DNA of 50,295 nt from Methanomassiliicoccales archaeon RumEn M1 (GCA_001421185.1 LJKK01000030.1:1-50295), one strand, 5' to 3'. Positions 24,802 through 34,320 are shown, counted from the first letter of the stretch. Notes: a model not told the origin generated them from the letters alone. Numbers and translations are program-made.

Positions 24802-24982
24802 TTATTCACCGGGGCTATGATGGTCTGGGACAGCGATGGAAAAGGGGCTATATCAATGTTACATGTTAGCACGGAGCGAGGTATTCATTGTCACGGACGT
24901 ATCGATGCCCATGGCTTCCTCGTCCGGCCTGTGCGGGGAGATCGACCGCTTGGAACGACGGTATGGTCGATGGTTGCCGCGG

Positions 24983-25438
24983 CTAGCCCTCCACTTTCCT
25001 TGAGAGGATGTCCTCTTCGACCGCCAGGAATTTGCGCCCCAGCTCCTCGAGCTCTTCCGGTCCGAACGCCTCGGCGAGCGACACCAGCGCTCGCGCCTCC
25101 TCGGCATCGAGATGCGCCATGATGGTTCCCCTGATGACGAGCCATTTCGGCATCCAAAGCTCGTCGGCGGGGGCGAGCTGCAGGAGGCCTCTCATAAGGG
25201 CATTGGACGCCCTATGCCATTCCCAGGCCTCCAGGGCGGCCGGCCTGGTACGCGCGTCCTCCTCCATCCTGGGAAAGACGACATGCTCCTCCGCCCTTCC
25301 GTGAGCGTGCAGTTTGGACCGGGTGAGGTCGAGCAATCTCTTCCGTTCCTCCAGATCGTCGGCCGGCGCGTCACGGACCTGATCCATGAGGGCGCGGTAC
25401 TCACGGTGCTGTGCCTTGATGATGTCGATGATGTTCAT
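24983..25438 (-). CDS. Hemerythrin-domain (HHE) protein
   Basis: The 151-residue four-helix protein has candidate di-iron ligands H11 (AQHREYR), H46/E51/H52 in HAHGRAEEHVVFP, H75 (WEWH) and H109/E113 (MAHLDAEE). This is the HHE cation-binding hemerythrin type, which binds oxygen or NO or acts in iron or redox sensing. ATG 25438 is preferred over the TTG at 25447. A TATA-like CATTAAGC (rc of about 25468-25476) supports a short leader. It is divergently oriented from the small zinc protein gene. Confidence 0.85.
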   Translation of the reverse strand: MNIIDIIKAQHREYRALMDQVRDAPADDLEERKRLLDLTRSKLHAHGRAEEHVVFPRMEEDARTRPAALEAWEWHRASNALMRGLLQLAPADELWMPKWLVIRGTIMAHLDAEEARALVSLAEAFGPEELEELGRKFLAVEEDILSRKVEG

Positions 25439-25571
25439 GGATCTCAATAGCTAGATGTCCATCACGCTTAATGAACGAATGGTTCGGCGCTCTCGATCGA
25501 GGAGACCGAGTCCAGGGAGCCGAGCAATTAAATCTTTTAAGCGACAAAGTGGGTCACAGAGGTGCGAACTC

Positions 25572-25751
25572 ATGCCAAGCTGCCACGAGATGAAGATGAA
25601 CCAGGTATACGTATGCGAGGACTGCGGGCTTGAGCTCAAGGTCGTAAAGGAGTGCGAAGAATGCGGGACCACGGCGCCGGCGGAGACATGCGGATGCGTC
25701 CAGGGATGCTCCTTCGACTGCTGTGGCAGCCCGATGAAGCTCCAGGGCTGA
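25572..25751 (+). CDS. 59-residue cysteine-rich zinc-ribbon protein
   Basis: The frame is open further upstream, but ATG 25572 has GAGGTG 7 nt upstream and a TATA region (AATTAAATCTTTTAAG) at about 25527-25541. The protein has VCEDCGLELKVV (resembling the desulfoferrodoxin N-terminal metal site), then KECEECG, and ends with the CGCVQGCSFDCCGSPMKLQG cysteine cluster. Eleven cysteines in 59 residues suggest two metal sites. It may be an iron or zinc protein in stress response. The neighbouring hemerythrin gene is divergent. Confidence 0.75.
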   Translation: MPSCHEMKMNQVYVCEDCGLELKVVKECEECGTTAPAETCGCVQGCSFDCCGSPMKLQG

Positions 25752-26000
25752 GCCTTCTGACCGGATCGGGGGCGGCCGGACAGGCCGTTCTCAGCGCCAA
25801 CCCGCCGCGCAGGTCATGCTGCCGAGATAATAGAGCATCGCATGGGGGCGAGGGGCTTGACATCTCCGATCGGAGCGGCCCTTGGTGATAGCTCGGATGG
25901 AGCATCGACCATGGCGCTCGGTCATGCACAGGAGTGGGTTCCGGATGACGGTTGGCCCATGGTGGAGAAGCTCATGAGCCCCATGCTCGAAGGGTGATCC

Positions 26001-26708
26001 ATGAGAGGTGATGGCGGTGTGAAGGACCGCATGAGGTCGTTCTACTCGGCCTTCATCGGTCCGGGCGACCTCGCCTTCGACATCGGCGCCAACCACGGCG
26101 ATCGCGTGGAGACGTTCCTGTCCCTGGGGGCGGGAGTGGTGGCGGTCGAGCCTCAGCGCCACTGCCTGGACGACCTTCAGAGAAAGTTCGGTCAAAGAGC
26201 GGACGTCGTGATCGTCGACGCGGCCGTCGATCGCCAGCCCGGCACGGCCACCATGTATCTGTCCAACAACGACATGGTATCGTCTCTCAATGTCAAATGG
26301 ATCTCGCGGGTGAGGTCGGGAGGCCGTTTCGATGACTCCATCTGGGAGGAGCACGTGGACGTGAGAACGATGACGTTGGACGACCTGATCGAGGCCTACG
26401 GCCTGCCGGCCTTCATCAAGATCGACGTGGAGGGCAACGAGCTCAGGGCGCTGGAGGGACTGAGCGTCCCGGTGCGAGCCCTATCGTTCGAGTACACCCC
26501 GGAGGACATCGAAGCGGCGGTGAGGTGCGTTGAGCGGCTCCAGAAGCTCGGGAATTACCGATACGACCTGTCGTCCGGCGAAACCTTCACCATGAACATC
26601 GGCAGGTTCGTGACCGCGGACCAGGTGATCGACTCCCTCGTCTCGTTGGCCGCCCGGGACGATGAGCCATCGGGCGATGTTTACGCCGTGCTCGCCGACA
26701 GCGGATGA
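26001..26708 (+). CDS. FkbM-family methyltransferase
   Basis: The protein has 235 residues. FkbM marks are FIGPGDLAFDIGANHGDRVE (SAM loop), VVAVEPQRHCL, the NNDMVSSL region, DVRTMTLDDLIEAYG and FIKIDVEGNELRALEG. These enzymes usually O-methylate sugars or similar groups. A 28-codon open frame (25911-25997) ends just before it and could be a leader peptide or chance. The start may be ATG 26001 or one of the internal M/V codons within the first 11 residues. The stretch 25752-26000 holds no other supported gene. Confidence 0.88.
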   Translation: MRGDGGVKDRMRSFYSAFIGPGDLAFDIGANHGDRVETFLSLGAGVVAVEPQRHCLDDLQRKFGQRADVVIVDAAVDRQPGTATMYLSNNDMVSSLNVKWISRVRSGGRFDDSIWEEHVDVRTMTLDDLIEAYGLPAFIKIDVEGNELRALEGLSVPVRALSFEYTPEDIEAAVRCVERLQKLGNYRYDLSSGETFTMNIGRFVTADQVIDSLVSLAARDDEPSGDVYAVLADSG

Positions 26709-26745
26709 GCATGCGAGGGTTTGGGAAGTGGTTTAATGAAGGGAC

Positions 26746-26925
26746 TCACTCGCTGGTCCTTCTCTTTCTCTCCTGGGCCGCCTTTTCGGAGGCCTCCTGG
26801 GAGCCCTCACGCCCCATGCCGGTCTTCTGGGAGAACTCCTCCTCGGCCCGGCCCCGTCCCTCCTGGACCTCGCGCTCGCCGCGTTCTTGGCCTTTCTTCT
26901 TCATCTCTTTGATGCTTTCCTGCAT
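26746..26925 (-). CDS. 59-residue highly charged hydrophilic protein
   Basis: ATG 26925 with GAGGTG 5 nt upstream begins a protein made almost only of charged and small residues (MQESIKEMKKKGQERGERE..., EEEFSQKTGMGREGSQEASEKAAQERKRRTSE). Lys/Arg and Glu are both abundant, with no hydrophobic core, so it is intrinsically disordered. The KTGMGREGSQEAS segment recalls glycine-rich hydrophilin-like stress proteins, but I do not claim a family. It converges on the FkbM gene. Confidence 0.6.
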   Translation of the reverse strand: MQESIKEMKKKGQERGEREVQEGRGRAEEEFSQKTGMGREGSQEASEKAAQERKRRTSE

Positions 26926-27135
26926 GTCTTCACCTCGCCGATTTTTCGGCATGTCCTCCGTTCGAGCCCACTGTATTACACTCTTGGGGGCGTTAATCTC
27001 GGCCATGGTCCGTCCTCCCGATGACCGAACGGGGCGGCCGGAGGGCGGACAGGACGACCCGGCCCGGGCCAGGTCGATCGATGCTTTCCAGTAATCTATA
27101 ATTAGGTCGAGTTCGGACATGGTGGCGGGTGTGAC

Positions 27136-27495
27136 ATGACAGACCTGAGCAGAATCATGGCCAAGCGAGCGGAGAACGTGACGGCAAGGGATCCGGACCT
27201 CACTGTCCGGTACAGCCTGTACACGGAAGACATTACGGAGTGGGGCATCCTGCACATCCTTGATTTCGCAGAGAGGGTCATCGGCCTGGAGTTCTTCGAG
27301 TCGGAGGACAGCTGGATGCGGCCCAACGCGGTGAACGACTACAACATGGCGGTCCACGAGGGATATCCGGTGTCGGTGGTCATTCCCGACGAGGTGTTCC
27401 CTCGATTCAACAGGACCATGCATGATCGCGGAGGGGAGGGCTTCTCCACGTACCTTTACAGCGATCTCAACCTCGCTCCCAGGATAAGGGCCTGA
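27136..27495 (+). CDS. Unknown conserved-looking 119-residue protein
   Basis: The soluble protein has a mixed alpha/beta pattern: MTDLSRIMAKRAENV helix, LTVRYSLYTEDITEWGILHILDFAERVIG, then YPVSVVIPDEVFPRFNRTMHDRGGEGF and a C-terminal strand. No signal peptide, metal motif or known family recognised. TATA TCTATAATTA (about 27095-27105) is about 35 nt upstream. Confidence 0.75.
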   Translation: MTDLSRIMAKRAENVTARDPDLTVRYSLYTEDITEWGILHILDFAERVIGLEFFESEDSWMRPNAVNDYNMAVHEGYPVSVVIPDEVFPRFNRTMHDRGGEGFSTYLYSDLNLAPRIRA

Positions 27496-27618
27496 GCACT
27501 CGGCGGTAAATTGCGCCCCCGCGGGCGCCATGTCCTTCATCGCATGGTACGACAGTAATCGTTTCAATATGGGAACGGGGAGCGAAGGATTTTAATCCCC
27601 TTCCATGTACCCTGAGCC

Positions 27619-29312
27619 GTGCTGCCTCCTTTGAGCGATGACATCTCGGGGCTGGTGCGCTCGATCGAGGAGCGTTTTTCCGCCTCCCCGGAAGAGAGGA
27701 GGGAAGCCCATGAAAGACTTCTGCCGGAGATAACCTCGCATGCACTAGGCTCCCCTGTCTATTCTGGTCGAACCTACACCGTCCGCTCGTTCGAAGAGCT
27801 GGAGCGATTGCCGTTGACAGACTATCATCGGATCCACGAATGCATGGTGCAGCACGGCAAGGAGGAATGCCTCCTCGCCCCTCCGGTGGTGGCATTCCGG
27901 ACCTCTGGCTCCACCGGCGACCCGAAGGAGTTCTTCTACGGGGACCGGGACATCGAGCGCATACTGAACGATTACCGCCTTTACGCCTACCTGATCGGGT
28001 TCCGCAAGGGGATGGTGGGCTGGAACCTTTCCGGCGCCCCGCCCGATGTTTCCGGCCACATCGTCGATCGAGTGAAGGACGCCTTGGAGATCGACGGCCC
28101 GACGACGCTGCTCAAGGACGACCGCGATCTGATCAAGGCGTTGAAGGTGATCTCCAAGGCGGGCCAGGTCGACATGATGGCCTCGGGCGCCTGATAGTCT
28201 ACCTCGTGGGAAAGATGAGCCGGGAACCTGATTTCCTTCCTGGCCTCATTGTCGACAAGATCGTCCGCAACTACCATCTGCCACGACCGCTGGCCAAGCT
28301 GGTGGCGAAGCTGTATCTCAGGGGCATCGACGCTCAGGCCTTGAGCGCTGTTGCCGATAACGTGTCGATCGGCATCACTTTCGCCGAATCGCTGGACGCC
28401 TACCAGGCCGAGCTGGACCGGTTCTACCCCAAACTCAGACTGTTCGACATCTACGGCAGCACCGAGAACCCGCTCATGGCCGGCCAGATAGTGCACGGGG
28501 TCCGAACCCTGGGGATAATGACGGGCGCCATCATACCCGAGCTCATTCCCGCAGGTTCTCCGGGTTTCGGCGCCATCGACAACGACCGCCCCCCTCGCGC
28601 GGTTCCATGGTATGAATGGAAGGCGGGCATGAAGGGCGAGCTCGTCGTCACACGCCCCGGTCAATGCCTGCCCCTGGTCCGCTATCCCACCGGGGACCTC
28701 ATCGAGGTTCTCGATCCGTTCCGGACCGACCGCGTGACCGTTTTCGATTCCCAGATCGATATCAGTCTTCCCCACATCCGCGTGCTGGGCCGTACGGCCG
28801 ACTCGCTCGACTATGGGGACCAGGACGAATCGGGCAATTTCATGGGAGTGAAGATCTACTCTCGCTTCGTGAACGAGACCTTGTATGGCAAGGGCGGCGT
28901 GAAGTGGTGGGAGCTGTACAACGTCCGCGACAACCCTGCCCGGCTGGTGATGGTGGTCATTCCAGAGAAGGAACCGCTCGACCGGGCGAGGTTCGGGGCC
29001 GAGATCAGGAAGCGCCTGCTGGGCGAGCAGATCGACGTGCCGCAGATGTTCGAGATCGCCTGCGACCTCCGGCGGTTCGATGTCATCGTGCTTCGCCCTG
29101 CCGCCTACGACGTGATACAGGCGGAGATCGACCGCCGCGTCAAGGCCGGACGTTCCATCGGGCAGATGAAGCCTAAGCACATCCACAAGATCGATGGCAT
29201 GCAGGCCTTCCGCGAGGTCCTGAGGGAGAAGTACGAGCATGAGCTTCCGCTGGCCGATGACCTCTCGATCTCGCCCGACCCGCTCCTGAGCGTGGCCGAA
29301 GAACAGCTCTGA
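27619..29312 (+). CDS. AMP-forming acyl-CoA ligase-like (PaaK/F390-synthetase type), split by a 1-base deletion
   Basis: The N-terminal half has the P-loop FRTSGSTGDPKEFF and ends prematurely at 28194. The C-terminal half is in another frame from about 28185, with LFDIYGSTENPLMAG (adenylate motif), VRYPTGDLIEVL and the C-terminal domain KSIGQMKPK-like region (SIGQMKPKHIHKIDG). Restoring one G in the run at 28185-28187 joins the halves into one protein of about 564 residues. This fits the phenylacetate-CoA ligase/coenzyme F390 synthetase branch of the ANL superfamily. The start is a GTG at 27619, and TTTTAATC near 27589-27596 would make it leaderless. Substrate unknown. Confidence 0.8.
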
Positions 29313-29318
29313 CCCGGG

Positions 29319-30245
29319 TCAGACGGACAGGATCTTCTTGAGGTCCTCCTCACCCACGGTCACCTGGCCCTTGTCGAACAGGCGGGACGTGAGCTCTCTC
29401 CAGTCCTCGTTCCGCTCGAACACCTTCTTGAACCTCGGCAGCGATTCATCCACCCGGCCGCTGTTGGCCAGCCCGACCGCCGTCCAGTAAACGATCTCCT
29501 CGTTCTCGCCATAGAGGTGCTCGGCGGCCGAGTATTCTTCCAGGGCCTTGTCGTATTCGCCGTTGGCCAGCGCGACGTCGCCGGCGTCCATGCGAGCGTA
29601 GGCTCGCTGCACCTTCAACAGGCGGGACAGCTCCGATAGGGGATCGGAGGAGTCCTCCACCCTGAGGTCCGTCAGACGGTCCTCCCAGGGGCGGCCGGTC
29701 GGGACCGTGCGCACGATGAGCAGGCATGCCGACTGCCTTCCCCGGATGTCCCCGCCCTCGGCCTCGGCAGCCTCCAGGGCGGCCAGCAGGCGTTCGGCCA
29801 GCGTCCCTTCCGCGCTTCGGTAGGCGGCTGCCATGGCCTTCGGCACGGTGGGGCGCAGCATCATGTTGGCCTGGACCGAGAAGCCATCCCCGATGACATG
29901 TCCGGCCTCGGCGATGCATCCTCGGCCGGTATGGGCCGCCACATTGCCTCGCACATCGACCATGGCTACCTGCCTGACGTCGCGCCCCCCGTCCGCGGCG
30001 GTGAGCGATTCCAGGGCCTCCTTGGCCGTTCGTCCCGACTGCATGAGGTCCAGCCCCTTGGGCCCGTACGAGGGGTCGGTGAACGACTGGGTGCATACCG
30101 CCCCGGCGCCGGGACGGGCCCACGGTACGACCGAACCGACCGAGAACCAATGTGACTGGACCGCGGCGCCCATCACGCCCGCCTGATGGTCAATGGCCAC
30201 GATCGAATAGGTATGGGCGAATGGCCCTCGGTTCCTTGTTGCCAT
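29319..30245 (-). CDS. DUF1028 domain protein with C-terminal TPR-like region
   Basis: The 308-residue protein starts with a DUF1028 (Ntn-hydrolase-like) domain: THYSIVA-like HTYSIVAIDHQAGVMGAAVQSHWFSVGSVVPWA, GKGLDLM-like PKGLDLMQSG, and the GCIAEAGHVIGDGFSVQANMM segment. From about residue 220, alanine/glutamate-rich helical pairs (YARMDAGDVALANGEYDKALEEYSAAEHLYGENEEIVYW) resemble TPR repeats. Function is unknown, though the fold suggests a hydrolase. A TATA-like CTTAATAG (rc of about 30268-30275) makes the ATG at 30245 nearly leaderless. It converges on the ligase gene with a 6-nt gap. Confidence 0.88.
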   Translation of the reverse strand: MATRNRGPFAHTYSIVAIDHQAGVMGAAVQSHWFSVGSVVPWARPGAGAVCTQSFTDPSYGPKGLDLMQSGRTAKEALESLTAADGGRDVRQVAMVDVRGNVAAHTGRGCIAEAGHVIGDGFSVQANMMLRPTVPKAMAAAYRSAEGTLAERLLAALEAAEAEGGDIRGRQSACLLIVRTVPTGRPWEDRLTDLRVEDSSDPLSELSRLLKVQRAYARMDAGDVALANGEYDKALEEYSAAEHLYGENEEIVYWTAVGLANSGRVDESLPRFKKVFERNEDWRELTSRLFDKGQVTVGEEDLKKILSV

Positions 30246-30327
30246 GCAGCTTTATTGGTCGACAGGCTATTAAGCTGAACGCCCGGCATCGCCAAGCCTT
30301 CAATAACCAGAAGGCATCTCCAACGGC

Positions 30328-30840
30328 ATGAACGATCCGGTTGCGGCCAAGGGCGATGGGGCGCGGCCACTTGCCGCCCGCGATATGAAGGCCATCATGA
30401 GGGTCCAGGAGGCCTGTTATCATCCATCGCTCATCGAGCCGGCGGAGGCGCTCCTCTCCAAGATGCTCCTGTTCCCGTTGGGAGCATGGGGATGCTTCTC
30501 GGGCGAAGAGCTGGTCGCCTATATCGTATGCATCCCTGCCGAGGGCGGGGACGTCGTCGCCCTGGGGCGCCCCACGGTCTCGCTCCCCCGCTGCCCCGAC
30601 CGTCTGCACATCCACGACCTGGCGGTGCTCCCCGCCCATCGAGGCCGATACATCGCTTCCGACCTGGTACGCAAGGCCCATGACATCGCATCCTGGTTCG
30701 GGCATAGGCGCATCTCACTGGTGTCGGTCCAGGGCACTGAGCGCTACTGGTCCGGCCATGGGTTCGAGCCCATCCGCGCGATGGAATACGCTCCGGGCGT
30801 GCCGGCCACCTACATGCTCAAGACCCTGGGCGGCCCATAA
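30328..30840 (+). CDS. GNAT-family acetyltransferase
   Basis: The 170-residue protein has GNAT features: ARDMKAIMRVQEACY, the strand LHIHDLAVLPAHRGRYIASDLVRKA (motif A with R/G-x-x pattern for acetyl-CoA, here HRGRYIA), and a C-terminal ISLVSVQGTERYWSGHGFEP. It N-acetylates an unknown amine. Confidence 0.87.
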   Translation: MNDPVAAKGDGARPLAARDMKAIMRVQEACYHPSLIEPAEALLSKMLLFPLGAWGCFSGEELVAYIVCIPAEGGDVVALGRPTVSLPRCPDRLHIHDLAVLPAHRGRYIASDLVRKAHDIASWFGHRRISLVSVQGTERYWSGHGFEPIRAMEYAPGVPATYMLKTLGGP

Positions 30841-30883
30841 TGCCGCATGAGGAGCCGGAACAATCTTGGATGACGATCACGCG

Positions 30884-30891
30884 TAAAAAAA
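30884..30891 (-). terminator. T-rich terminator (minus strand) after the surface-protein gene
   Basis: Seven A on the plus strand (30885-30891) give a U7 tract 21 nt downstream of the stop of the leftward gene ending at 30912. Confidence 0.5.
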
Positions 30892-30911
30892 TAAGAAGGT
30901 TGGGAAAGGGT

Positions 30912-32135
30912 TTATGACGCTACGACCGGCCTTATCCACAGATACCTGGTCTGTCCTCCCTCTTCGTAGCTGAGCAGGGTGATGTCGTCACCCCTCTCGA
31001 GGTCGAAGACGAAGACGGTCCCGTTGGTCCTGTTGCTCTGCTCGGCCTGAGCCTCGATCGGACCCTCCATCATGGACCATCCCATGAGGGTGATGTCCCC
31101 GGCGGGCGTGTCGCCGGATTCATTGAGCGCCACGAACAGGCGGGTTCCGGTGGTGTTGTTGCTCTGCTCGTTCCAAATCTTGAAGAGCGAGAGGGATCCC
31201 GGTTCCTGCGGTGGCGGCTGGGGGGCGATCTGGAACATGACCGTCTCGTTGGAGCTCTGGTCAGGCCAGTAGTGGATCGCGGTAGGTGAGGCGGTCTCGT
31301 TCACCCTGAATCCGATCATGAACGCCTTGGTGGTGTCGACCTCCAGGGTGCTCACGATGTTGTGGTTGCGACGCTCCTCGGCCTGCACCCAGGTGCCATT
31401 GCCAAGGTCCAGCCAGAAGTTGCCAGCCTCCAGCTCCACATCCTCCGTCATGTTGTTGGTGCCGATGACCACCGCGAGGATCACGTTCTCGCCCTCATCG
31501 AAGAACAGAGGCATGGGGCTCATGCTCCCGTTGGTTATCCTCCAGGAATTCGGGGACTCGAACGTCAGGTTCTCGATGGCGGTGATGTTCTCGGGCGCCT
31601 CCATCATGACGATCGGTCCGAGCTCCTCCTCGAGATCGCTCAACACGGACATGTCGAACTCCACTTCGCCGCTATAGGCGATCTGGGTGATGAACGCGCC
31701 GTTGGTCTGGAATCCCAGCACCACGAACACGGTGGTGTTCGATTCGACGATTATGATGTTCCTGTTGAGCGCCTGGACCTCCTCCCCGTCAACAGTAGTG
31801 GCGGTGAAGTTGGCACAGTCGAGCTCCATGTCCTCGGTCTGGTTGTTCGTTATGGCCACCTGGCACAGGGCATCAGGTTCCTCGACGGCCTCCGAAGTGT
31901 TCTGGAACTCTACCATCAAATCGTCGAACGCCGAAGCATTGGACTCGTTCGTGCCAATGTTGACCACGGCACCGTTGACAGTTCCCTCAGGCCCTCCCGG
32001 CCTACCGTCTGGTGTATCTCCCGGTCCATTGTCGCCCGAGCCCCCTGGAGGGTTCAGCAGCATCACGCCTACTGCCGCCGCGACTATGACCGCTACCACG
32101 ACGATGGCGGCGACTATCGCTGTGCTTCTTTTCAT
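30912..32135 (-). CDS. Membrane-anchored, glycosylation-site-rich surface protein
   Basis: The 407-residue protein has an N-terminal membrane helix (about 5-27), a Gly/Pro/Asp-rich linker (28-52) and a beta-rich extracellular region of three related segments. Each segment has a V-x-V-x-x-T-N-N-x-T-E-D-hydrophobic strand pair (AITNNQTEDMELDCANF, VVIGTNNMTEDVELEAGNF and a third variant), recalling DUF4352-type telokin-like domains. Eighteen N-x-S/T sequons are present, far above chance for 407 residues, suggesting heavy N-glycosylation outside the cell. Its promoter contains a GTGATCAC operator-like repeat. Confidence 0.78.
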   Translation of the reverse strand: MKRSTAIVAAIVVVAVIVAAAVGVMLLNPPGGSGDNGPGDTPDGRPGGPEGTVNGAVVNIGTNESNASAFDDLMVEFQNTSEAVEEPDALCQVAITNNQTEDMELDCANFTATTVDGEEVQALNRNIIIVESNTTVFVVLGFQTNGAFITQIAYSGEVEFDMSVLSDLEEELGPIVMMEAPENITAIENLTFESPNSWRITNGSMSPMPLFFDEGENVILAVVIGTNNMTEDVELEAGNFWLDLGNGTWVQAEERRNHNIVSTLEVDTTKAFMIGFRVNETASPTAIHYWPDQSSNETVMFQIAPQPPPQEPGSLSLFKIWNEQSNNTTGTRLFVALNESGDTPAGDITLMGWSMMEGPIEAQAEQSNRTNGTVFVFDLERGDDITLLSYEEGGQTRYLWIRPVVAS

Positions 32136-32158
32136 TCCAATCCCTCTGCCGCCCTGTT

Positions 32159-32222
32159 GTGATCACGGGGTGATCACGGCGGCCTAATGGGAAATGAGCG
32201 TAGCCGAGGGGATTTAATGTTA
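32159..32222 (-). promoter_or_regulatory. Promoter with paired GTGATCAC palindromes
   Basis: On the minus strand a TATA-like CATTAAATCC (rc of about 32211-32220) predicts a start near 32190. GTGATCAC-GGG-GTGATCAC (32159-32177) follows. It is two identical 8-bp palindromes whose centres are 11 bp apart, one DNA turn, so a dimeric repressor could bind two sites on one face. The gene start is at 32135. Similar GGTGATCACC occurs at 46879-46888. Confidence 0.55.
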
Positions 32223-32383
32223 TCGCATTAGATACCAAAACCTTTAAAAAAACCTGGCTTTGCTACGTGGGAAGGCGTTCGCGCAGTTCTAGGGACGTCC
32301 TTGCGGTCGGTCCCCATCGCCGTAGCCAGAGGGTCCGACTGGGCGGAACGCTTTTATCGCGCCGCCTGTTCTGTTCAGGTAGG

Positions 32384-33711
32384 ATGGCACAGGTATCGCT
32401 CCGCACCAGGACCGTTGGACCCTGGGCAGGCTTCGAGAGGAAGATCATCGCCGCGGGGCCCCACGTCGGATGGGTGAGGTTCTCGGGGCAGCGGCGCTTC
32501 CACCTGCGCAAGAGCCCGTTCATTCCTGCCGATACCACTAGGACGTACCACCTGCCGGACGACATCGAGCTGTACGACGATGAGCTGGTGGAGCTGGATG
32601 TCGGTCATCCTTTGAGGAGGATCGGCTCGCTGGAGAAGCGGACCACGATGGCCAGCGGGCTAGAGGAACACTACCTGGTGGAGGACGTCAAACGATTGAC
32701 GGCCGAGATGCCCCGGCCGTATCTGGACCGCGACGAGTTCCTGGCCCGCCTGGTGGACAACTGGCGTGGAGGCGAGGGTGACCATCTGGACAAGGCCCTG
32801 GCGCTGCAGATGCTGTCCTGTCCCCGCACCCCCCTGGGACCGGGCGGCATCGGCACCCAGTCCTTCGATCTCAGCGGCCAGCCCAAGGCGCTCGACCATC
32901 TCAAGAGAACGTTGGGAATGCATCTCCCGGTGGAGTTCTTCCGCCCGAACGGCCGTTTCGAGCTCACCTTCCTGTCGGCCCGCGAGGACCTGACGGCGCT
33001 CAGGAACAGACTCGCCTCGGGGCGGGTGGAGGAGGCGTCGTACAACTATCTCAAGATGGTCGATCCGTCACATCATCCGCTCCCCCAGCACGTGCCCACC
33101 ATTTGTTCAACTCTCACTACGTGCCCAGGAGCACCTTTCCCGACCCGGACGTTCTGGAGTACCAGCTGTACGGGCTGATGCTGCGCCCGGTGGTGAGCGA
33201 GGAGATGATCGTGCAGATCGAGAGCACGATGAACGACGTCCTGGAGGAGTCGGACCCGGCCTACGCCGGCTACAACGTTCCGTTCGACCAGGACGCCCTG
33301 GGCAAGATCGCCATGGCGCTGTGCCGGCTCAGCCAGAAGGACCATCTGACCGAAAGCATGCTGGACCAGAGCCGTTCGTGGTTCAAGGACATGTACCGCC
33401 AGTTCGCCGACCTCAGGATGCACTACTCCCGGCCGGGCGGCTCGACCCGCATAGGTCCGGAGGTGCGCACGTCGTACGCTCACCTGTCCCTCGGCCCCCA
33501 CGACAACGAGGTGCTGAGGGAGATACACCGGGGAGTGAACGAGGTCGGTCTGGACTATGTCTCCTATGCCGGGCTGAAGAAGGCGCTGCGGCCGAAGAAG
33601 ATCACCGCGTCCCAGGTGAGGGACTCCCTGCAGAGGCTCATCTCCAATGGCCTGATCGTGTCAAGGGAGAACGATAACCTGTTCAGGCCGGTGAGACGGT
33701 TCGCCAGATGA
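32384..33711 (+). CDS. Large unknown protein with C-terminal winged-helix-like end, frameshifted
   Basis: The first part runs from ATG 32384 to about 33100 (FERKIIAAGPHVGWVRFSG, YHLPDDIELYDDELVELDVGHP, PYLDRDEFLARLVDNW...). The rest continues in another frame (FNSHYVPRSTFPDPDVLEYQLYGLMLRP to the end at 33711). One missing base in the C5 run (33082-33086) or the TTT run (33102-33104) explains it. The corrected length is about 442 residues. The C-terminal KKALRPKKITASQVRDSLQRLISNGLIV looks like a winged helix. TATA CTTTTATCG (32351-32359) is about 27 nt before the ATG, so leaderless. I recognise no family. Confidence 0.72.
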
Positions 33712-33714
33712 TGC

Positions 33715-33891
33715 TCATCGCAGCCGGTGGCCGCAGGCCAAGCACTCCTTCTGCGATTCCTTGTTGGCCTGTCCGCAGTGCAGGCAGGGGATCGTCTTCT
33801 CCCCTTCGATGAAGAACTTGTCGCTGCCGCACTCCTTGCAGATCTGAGCTCCCTCGTCGGTCTCCGCATAGCACTTGACGCACTTGCGCAT
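33715..33891 (-). CDS. 58-residue double zinc-ribbon protein
   Basis: ATG 33891 to TGA 33715-33717 encodes four CxxC pairs: CVKC (4-7), CKEC (18-21), CLHC (36-39) and CLAC (50-53), forming two zinc ribbons joined by GSDKFFIEGEKTIP. Proteins of this shape often bind nucleic acids or act as adaptor modules. Target unknown. It lies tail to tail, 3 bp from the upstream gene on the other strand. Confidence 0.78.
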   Translation of the reverse strand: MRKCVKCYAETDEGAQICKECGSDKFFIEGEKTIPCLHCGQANKESQKECLACGHRLR

Positions 33892-33915
33892 GGTGCCATT
33901 GCTTGACCTAGGCCA

Positions 33916-34320
33916 TCAAATAAGTTTCTTCGGAAGACGATATCCGGTGCCCTGGAAGATCGCCACCAGCTCATCTCCCTGGAAGATCTTCACCTCGAAC
34001 ACCGCGGTGCGGCCGCTCTCGCCGACGAGGCGCGCCTCCGCCTCCACCGTGCCGCGCGCTGGCCGGATGTAATGGATGGAGGCGTTCATGGCGACGTACA
34101 CGTTCTCGCCCTGGTTGGCGGCCAGGGCGAACACTTGATCGGCCAGGGCGAAGAGCGCGCCCCCGTGCATCCCGCCCAGCGCGTTCTGGTGGCCCTCCAA
34201 CGGCATGCGCGCCCGGGCCGTGCGGGGACCCAGGGAGACGAGCTCTATGCCGCACAGCACCGCGAAAGGCGCCTTGACCATCAGGTCCAGGCGCTCCCTG
34301 ACCTCCTTCGGCAGGTCCAT
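33916..34320 (-). CDS. PaaI-type hotdog-fold thioesterase
   Basis: The 134-residue protein has the hotdog pattern with the active-site segment NALGGMHGGALFALADQVFALAAN, followed by NASIHYIRPARGTVEAEARLV and a VAIFQGTGYRL final strand. PaaI-type enzymes hydrolyse acyl-CoA thioesters, and the acyl group here is unknown. A TATA-like GTTTAACA (rc of about 34350-34357) gives a very short leader. Confidence 0.9.
   Translation of the reverse strand: MDLPKEVRERLDLMVKAPFAVLCGIELVSLGPRTARARMPLEGHQNALGGMHGGALFALADQVFALAANQGENVYVAMNASIHYIRPARGTVEAEARLVGESGRTAVFEVKIFQGDELVAIFQGTGYRLPKKLI

Noticed and set aside
27987-29240. Long open frame antisense to the acyl-CoA ligase gene
   Set aside because: High GC leaves the opposite strand free of stops. 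The sense strand has motifs and the antisense has none.
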